Positions 60,358 through 64,000 of a stretch of DNA of 64,000 nt are shown piece after piece. A program made the position numbers and the translations under genes. The notes beneath the pieces are model-generated. The model did not search any database and was not told where the DNA came from. It saw only the letters and a list, made by a program, of their open reading frames with translations. The first letter of the stretch is position 1, and each line of letters opens with the position of its first letter. This DNA comes from Litorilinea aerophila (GTDB taxonomy: Bacteria > Chloroflexota > Anaerolineae > Caldilineales > Caldilineaceae): NCBI RefSeq assembly GCF_006569185.2, contig NZ_VIGC02000003.1, positions 186,001 to 250,000 on the forward strand, written 5' to 3'.

Positions 60358-60969
60358 CTATTCGTCCAGCAGGCCGGCCATCAGCCGGATGGTCATGATA
60401 CCCGTCGCCAGGTCCACAGCCTGGATCACCTCGGCGATGGCCGGCAGAAGCAGGGGCCTGCCCTGGTTGACATCCGCCGGTGGGTCGACGACGTAGACGT
60501 CGTTGGCGCCGGTTTCCAGCACATCCTGGACCACGCCCAGGTAGCGTCCCTCTTCTGTCTGCACCCGCAGGCCGATGATGTCGTGGACCCAGTAGGTATC
60601 TTCGTCCAGCTCGGCTGCCTGGCTTTCGGGAATGAACAGCCATTGCCCCCGCAGGTTGTCGGCTGTGTTGCGCTCGTGGATGCCTGCCAGCAGGAGCAGG
60701 TACTGGCCTTTGTGGGGCCGCGCCTGCAGGATCTCCACCTCCTGGAGGGTTTCACCCAGGTACAGGATGGCCCCGGGCGCGAAGCGTTCGGGGAAGTCCG
60801 TGTGGAGTTCCACCTTGACTTCCCCCCGGATGCCATGGGGGCCGGTGATCATGCCCACCGCCAGGTACCCTTCGGGGACAAAGACGGTGCGGTTGCGGTA
60901 GACGAAGCGTTCGCCCCGGCGTCCCCGCCCCCGGCGAGGAGGCTGGGAGGGTGTTTCGTGTCTGCTCAT
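60358..60969 (-). CDS. rimM: Ribosome maturation factor RimM
   Basis: A 203-residue protein with the two RimM beta barrels: the N-terminal ITGPHGIRGEVKVELHTDFPERFAPG and ELDEDTYWVHDIIGLRVQTEEGRYLGVVQDVLETGANDVYVV in the PRC barrel. RimM binds S19 and helps mature the 30S head. The Arg-rich N-terminus is an extension of about 30 residues. ATG 60969 is chosen over a TTG at 60984. It is preceded by a hairpin at 60995-61015. Confidence 0.95.
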   Translation of the reverse strand: MSRHETPSQPPRRGRGRRGERFVYRNRTVFVPEGYLAVGMITGPHGIRGEVKVELHTDFPERFAPGAILYLGETLQEVEILQARPHKGQYLLLLAGIHERNTADNLRGQWLFIPESQAAELDEDTYWVHDIIGLRVQTEEGRYLGVVQDVLETGANDVYVVDPPADVNQGRPLLLPAIAEVIQAVDLATGIMTIRLMAGLLDE

Positions 60970-60994
60970 GGCTGTCTGATCCAATATGCAAAAC

Positions 60995-61015
60995 AGCGGA
61001 AGGCATGCTTCCGCT
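60995..61015 (-). terminator. Hairpin between khpA and rimM
   Basis: AGCGGAAG (60995-61002) and CTTCCGCT (61008-61015) are perfect arms around GCATG. On the minus strand GTTTTGC follows, so it could act as a partial terminator in the ffh-rpsP-khpA-rimM series. The remaining bases to 61201 hold no gene. Confidence 0.55.
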
Positions 61016-61201
61016 GTCTCCCTGCTCTCTCATGTTGACCGACCTGGGCTGTCCCCTGGGGTGGCCGGCGTTTTGGGGCTTACCGCAGCGAACCAGGGAA
61101 GCTGCCAGCCACTCTCTCCCCAACGGGGATACATCCCTCTTTACCCTCTCGGGCCGGGGACCAGGAGTCTCGTTCCCATGGCGTGGCCAGGGTTGCCACG
61201 T

Positions 61202-61429
61202 TCAATCAATTTCCAGAATGACCGGCTTGGCTTCCTGGCGGGTTGCGGCCCGCAGCAATGCGCGCATGGCGTTGGCCACACGGCCACCTTTGCCGATCAC
61301 CCGGCCCGTGTCTCCGGGGGCCACCCGCAACTTCACGATGGTGGCCCGCCGGGTCTCTTTGCGGTAGACCCGGACCTGATCGGGTTCTTCTACCAGGGAT
61401 TCAGCCAGAAATTGAATGAGCTCTTCCAT
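61202..61429 (-). CDS. khpA: KH-domain RNA-binding protein KhpA
   Basis: A 75-residue single KH domain with the GxxG loop GKGG (VIGKGGRVANAMRALL). KhpA pairs with KhpB/EloR to bind RNA and affects division and cell length in Firmicutes. The gene lies between rpsP and rimM, the usual place. GGGAGA precedes the ATG. Confidence 0.95.
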   Translation of the reverse strand: MEELIQFLAESLVEEPDQVRVYRKETRRATIVKLRVAPGDTGRVIGKGGRVANAMRALLRAATRQEAKPVILEID

Positions 61430-61556
61430 GGGATCTCCCGCCCGTCCTGAAAGGAGAGCTGGCCCGGCCGTCCATGGGCAGGGGGCTCGGGTCAGCCCAG
61501 GTGAGATGGCCGCGCCGGCTGGCGACGGCCGTCGGATGGCCTGCTACGGGGCCGAT

Positions 61557-61886
61557 TTACGCGGCCGATGCCGAGACAGCAGAAGCGTCGCCGTTGCTCT
61601 GGGTTTCTGCGTTGTCCTGGCTCAAGGGGATGGGACGCCCATTTTCATCCAGCAGATTCAGGCGGCGGAACATCCGCGCCACAGGCTCACTGGGCTGTGC
61701 CCCCACGCTCAGCCAGTAGGCTGCCCGGTCGAGTTTGACCTCCACCGTCTCCGGCTCTGTGCGTGGGTTGTAGTAACCCAGGATCTCGATGAAGCGTCCA
61801 TCCCGGGGCGCCTCCTTGGGCGCCACGACGATGCGATAGGACGGTTTCTTTTTTGCGCCAACCCGGCGAAGTCGAATACGAACCAC
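61557..61886 (-). CDS. rpsP: 30S ribosomal protein S16
   Basis: A 109-residue S16: MVRIRLRRVGAKKKPSYRIVVAPKEAPRDGRFIEILGYYNPRTEPE is unmistakable. The start is GTG, with AAGGAGAC 11 nt ahead. A short acidic end follows (AETQSNGDASAVSASAA). It sits after ffh and before khpA on the minus strand. Confidence 0.98.
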   Translation of the reverse strand: MVRIRLRRVGAKKKPSYRIVVAPKEAPRDGRFIEILGYYNPRTEPETVEVKLDRAAYWLSVGAQPSEPVARMFRRLNLLDENGRPIPLSQDNAETQSNGDASAVSASAA

Positions 61887-61906
61887 TGTTTCTTTGTCTC
61901 CTTATC

Positions 61907-61975
61907 GCTTTCAAAACAGATAGCTTTTAAAACAGATAGCTTTCAAAACAAAATCGGTTTCAAAACAGCTTTCAG
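61907..61975. repeat. Tandem 16-bp repeats in the rpsP leader
   Basis: GCTTTCAAAACAGATA repeats about four times with small changes (starts near 61907, 61923, 61939, 61956) directly upstream of the rpsP ribosome site. The DNA is AT-rich compared with its surroundings. Minus-strand RNA would read TATCTGTTTTGAAAGC repeatedly. Confidence 0.75.
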
Positions 61976-62022
61976 ACTTGGGTCCGCTGCTGAAGTCACA
62001 GATTTCACAAGGGTCTGGACCT

Positions 62023-62057
62023 CTGAATCTGAAAAAGAACGCAGATTCAGCTTTTTT
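62023..62057 (+). terminator. Rho-independent terminator reading rightward, downstream of ffh
   Basis: CTGAATCTG (62023-62031) and CAGATTCAG (62042-62050) pair perfectly, followed by CTTTTTT. It is on the strand opposite to ffh and rpsP, so it would stop antisense transcription towards ffh; on the minus strand only the hairpin remains. Confidence 0.65.
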
Positions 62058-62091
62058 ATCCTCTGCGGCGCAACGAAGTGACAGGAATGAC

Positions 62092-63471
62092 TCAGTTGAA
62101 CCCGCCGAACATGTCCATCAACCCCCGAGGTATACCGCCCCGCTGGCCCCGTTTCCCTTTCTTTTTTCCCTTGCCGTTCCCCAGCAGGCCCATCTGCTTC
62201 ATCATCTTCTGCATGTCCCGGAACTGCTTGATCAGCATGTTCACATCCTGGACGGTGGTGCCGCTCCCGGCGGCAATGCGGCGGCGGCGGCTGGCGTTCA
62301 GGATGTGGGGATGGCGTCGCTCCTGGACGGTCATGCTGCTGATGATGGCCTCGGTCTTCTTGAGGTTCTTTTCCGCCTCGTTCATATCCAGGCCCTTGGC
62401 CATGCGTCCCAATCCGGGGATCATGCCCAGGATGTCGCCCAGAGGGCCCATCTTCTTGATCTGCCGCAACTGCTCCAGGAAATCGTCAAAGTCGAAGTTG
62501 CCTTCCTGCAACTTCCGCTCCATGGCTGCGGCATCTTCTTCGGTGATGTTCTCCTGGGCCCGTTCGATGAGGGTGAGCACGTCCCCCATGCCCAGGATGC
62601 GGCTGGCCAGCCGATCGGGCTGGAAGGGTTCCAGGTCCGCCAGCTTTTCGCCCGTGCCCAAGAACTTGATGGGCACCCCGGTCACATATCGGACGCTGAG
62701 GGCGGCGCCGCCCCGGGCATCGCCGTCGATCTTGGTCATGATCAGGCCGGTGAGGGGCACCCGCTGGTTGAACCCTTCGGCCACATGTACCGCTTCCTGG
62801 CCGGTCATGGCATCCACCACCAGCAGGATCTCGGCAGGCCGGGTGACCATGCGCACCTGTTCCAGTTCCTGCATCATTTGCTCGTCGATCTGGAGGCGGC
62901 CGGCCGTATCCAGGATGACGGTGGTGTAGGCCTTTTCCCGGGCCAGGCGGACGGCATTTTTGGCGATGGTGGCCGCGGGGACGTCGGTCCCTTCGCTGTG
63001 GACCGGCACGTCGATCTGTTTACCCAGGATTTCCAGCTGTTGAATGGCGGCCGGGCGGTAGATGTCCGCGGCCACCAGCAGGGGACGCTGCCCCGATTTG
63101 CGCAGGCGGAGGGCCAGCTTGGCCGCCATGGTGGTTTTACCTGCACCCTGGAGGCCCACCAGCATGATCACGTGGGGAGGCGGGCCTGAGAGATCCAGCG
63201 GAACCGGCTTGCCCAGGAGCTCGATCAGCTCTTCGTGGACGATCTTGACCACCTGCTGGGCCGGCGTCAGGCTGTTCATGACCTCGGCGCCCACGGCGCG
63301 GGCGCGGATCCGGTCGATGAACTCCTTCACCACCTTGAAGTTGACGTCTGCCTCTAACAGGGCCAGACGCACTTCCCGCAGCGCGGTGTTGACATCGCTT
63401 TCGCTCAGTTTGCCCTTGCTGGCCAGCTTGTCAAAGACGGCCTGTAATTTGTCTGATAGGCTTTCAAACAC
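62092..63471 (-). CDS. ffh: Signal recognition particle protein Ffh
   Basis: A 459-residue SRP54 GTPase. NG domain: G1 GLQGAGKTT (about 109-117), G3 DTAGRLQID, G4 TKIDGDARGG. M domain with methionine-rich helices (IPGLGRMAKGLDMNEAEKNLKKTEAIISSMTVQERRHPHILNASRRRRIAAGSG) and a basic tail. It binds signal peptides on ribosomes and 4.5S RNA and hands them to FtsY. It opens the block ffh-rpsP-khpA-rimM. Confidence 0.97.
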   Translation of the reverse strand: MFESLSDKLQAVFDKLASKGKLSESDVNTALREVRLALLEADVNFKVVKEFIDRIRARAVGAEVMNSLTPAQQVVKIVHEELIELLGKPVPLDLSGPPPHVIMLVGLQGAGKTTMAAKLALRLRKSGQRPLLVAADIYRPAAIQQLEILGKQIDVPVHSEGTDVPAATIAKNAVRLAREKAYTTVILDTAGRLQIDEQMMQELEQVRMVTRPAEILLVVDAMTGQEAVHVAEGFNQRVPLTGLIMTKIDGDARGGAALSVRYVTGVPIKFLGTGEKLADLEPFQPDRLASRILGMGDVLTLIERAQENITEEDAAAMERKLQEGNFDFDDFLEQLRQIKKMGPLGDILGMIPGLGRMAKGLDMNEAEKNLKKTEAIISSMTVQERRHPHILNASRRRRIAAGSGTTVQDVNMLIKQFRDMQKMMKQMGLLGNGKGKKKGKRGQRGGIPRGLMDMFGGFN

Positions 63472-63625
63472 GAGCGGCCTCGCCCTTTAATGTCCTCAGT
63501 ATTGTCCCCGGCGGCTGTTCCCAGCCTAGTGACCGAGATGCAGCCAAACAAACCGCGGCCAACAAAAATGATGCGCTCTAGTGGTTTGTTGACACAGCTC
63601 ACCCCACTAAGCGCAGAACAGATGT

Positions 63626-63654
63626 ATTCTACTTGCTCTCCTGACATCGGTCAA
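63626..63654 (-). promoter_or_regulatory. Promoter of ffh
   Basis: On the minus strand TTGACC (63654-63649), a 17-bp spacer and TAGAAT (63631-63626). The leader to ffh would be about 150 nt. Confidence 0.65.
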
Positions 63655-63684
63655 ATACGGCGCACAGGCTTCATCAAAACGTAG

Positions 63685-63713
63685 TTGACACATCTGGCCA
63701 GCCTGTGTACAAT
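63685..63713 (+). promoter_or_regulatory. Sigma-70-type promoter reading out of the window
   Basis: TTGACA (63685-63690), a 17-bp spacer and TACAAT (63708-63713). It is back to back with the ffh promoter. A gene to the right is expected. Confidence 0.7.
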
Positions 63714-63843
63714 GGCAGCGGTTGAGCCGTCCTTTTCGTCGATCATGCCCATGTCCCATAGCCTTCTACAGCCAGAATGGCACAGCCAGAATGATACGGC
63801 CCCCAATGACATGGAGCCATGATGACGATACCACGATGATAAC

Positions 63844-64000
63844 ATGGACGGAAACACGGACGGACAGGGACCGCTGAATGTCGACACACATCCCCAGCGA
63901 TGTGGCCTGAGGCGTCCATCGACGCAGGCATTGACTGACCCCGTCGACCTGGAGCATCTGCATCCATTACATCCATGGCTACGCCCCCAAGTTGCCAGTC
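63844..64000 (+). CDS. Possible start of an unknown gene (partial, uncertain)
   Basis: From ATG 63844 the frame stays open for 52 codons to the window end (MDGNTDGQGPLNVDTHP, later EHLHPLHPWLRPQV). It lies 130 nt behind the rightward promoter. There is no ribosome binding site and no recognisable domain, and the sequence is rich in His and Pro. It may be the N-terminus of the gene served by that promoter, or only leader sequence. The region 63472-63843 holds promoters and short repeats (CAGCCAGAATG twice at about 63770-63793) but no other gene. Confidence 0.3.
   Translation, partial: MDGNTDGQGPLNVDTHPQRCGLRRPSTQALTDPVDLEHLHPLHPWLRPQVAS

Noticed and set aside
61907-61975. CRISPR-like tandem repeats before rpsP
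   Set aside because: The 16-bp units are contiguous without spacers; they are better seen as a leader repeat.
63651-63976. Small minus-strand open frames near the right edge
   Set aside because: They overlap two promoters, lack ribosome sites and have no recognisable motif.

Overview
The window is 64 kb of high-GC bacterial chromosome with 57 protein-gene calls (two cut by the window ends) and one tRNA. The mix of proteins suggests a Chloroflexota bacterium of the Caldilineae/Anaerolineae type: a family 5 uracil-DNA glycosylase, many Gfo/Idh oxidoreductases and TIM-barrel isomerases, a DivIC-like septum protein with a proline/threonine-rich tail, SH3/kinase signalling proteins and GC-rich intergenic repeats. 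This is recognition from protein style, not from an rRNA or a marker-gene tree, so the phylum is likely and the genus is not determined.

Layout. 1-5.5 kb: the 3' end of recG, a sugar isomerase-like gene, citrate synthase, a glyoxylate-reductase-like dehydrogenase and hflX. 5.6-8.2 kb: a two-gene signalling unit, a Ser/Thr kinase with zinc ribbon and FHA-like tail plus a membrane SH3 protein. 8.7-15.3 kb: uracil-DNA glycosylase, an enolase-superfamily enzyme with a RarD-type permease, two small unknown genes, arginase and an ABC exporter. 15.5-18.2 kb: tRNA-Leu(CAG), a DivIC/FtsB-like gene, a metallo-beta-lactamase-fold protein that has lost its main metal motif, and an M42 peptidase. 18.5-25.1 kb: an M20 peptidase and, divergently, a four-gene operon of two DegT-type aminotransferases, an amidohydrolase and a Gfo/Idh oxidoreductase behind a strong promoter. 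25-31 kb: OsmC, ALDH7, a two-TM unknown protein, pterin dehydratase, a second hydroxyacid dehydrogenase and a sugar isomerase.

31.7-40.0 kb is a carbohydrate-use locus: a binding protein and two permeases import a glycan or sugar, then a heparinase II/III-like protein, a Gfo/Idh dehydrogenase and a large GATase-like/deacetylase-like fusion follow on the same strand, none with a signal peptide. 40-47.5 kb holds a unique membrane protein, a BNR-repeat protein, an amidohydrolase, a Nudix enzyme, a PdxA2-OtnK pair (probable D-threonate/erythronate catabolism) and an Asp/Glu racemase-like gene. 47.6-52.6 kb: DUF362, MscS, an unknown winged-helix-like protein and a cytochrome P450. 52.9-64 kb is mostly housekeeping: S1-domain protein, an SDR with an altered catalytic residue, dgt, a large acidic membrane protein, GDP-mannose pyrophosphorylase, dprA, and the block ffh-rpsP-khpA-rimM read leftward.

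The intergenic DNA is unusually structured. At least four families of short dispersed repeats occur in gaps only (called A, B, D and E below), and several perfect palindromes lie in promoter regions and look like operators. No CRISPR array, transposase, prophage or rRNA gene was seen. The items most worth following are the repeat families, the kinase/SH3 pair, the aminotransferase operon and the heparinase-linked locus. None of them is proven to be a new system from sequence alone.
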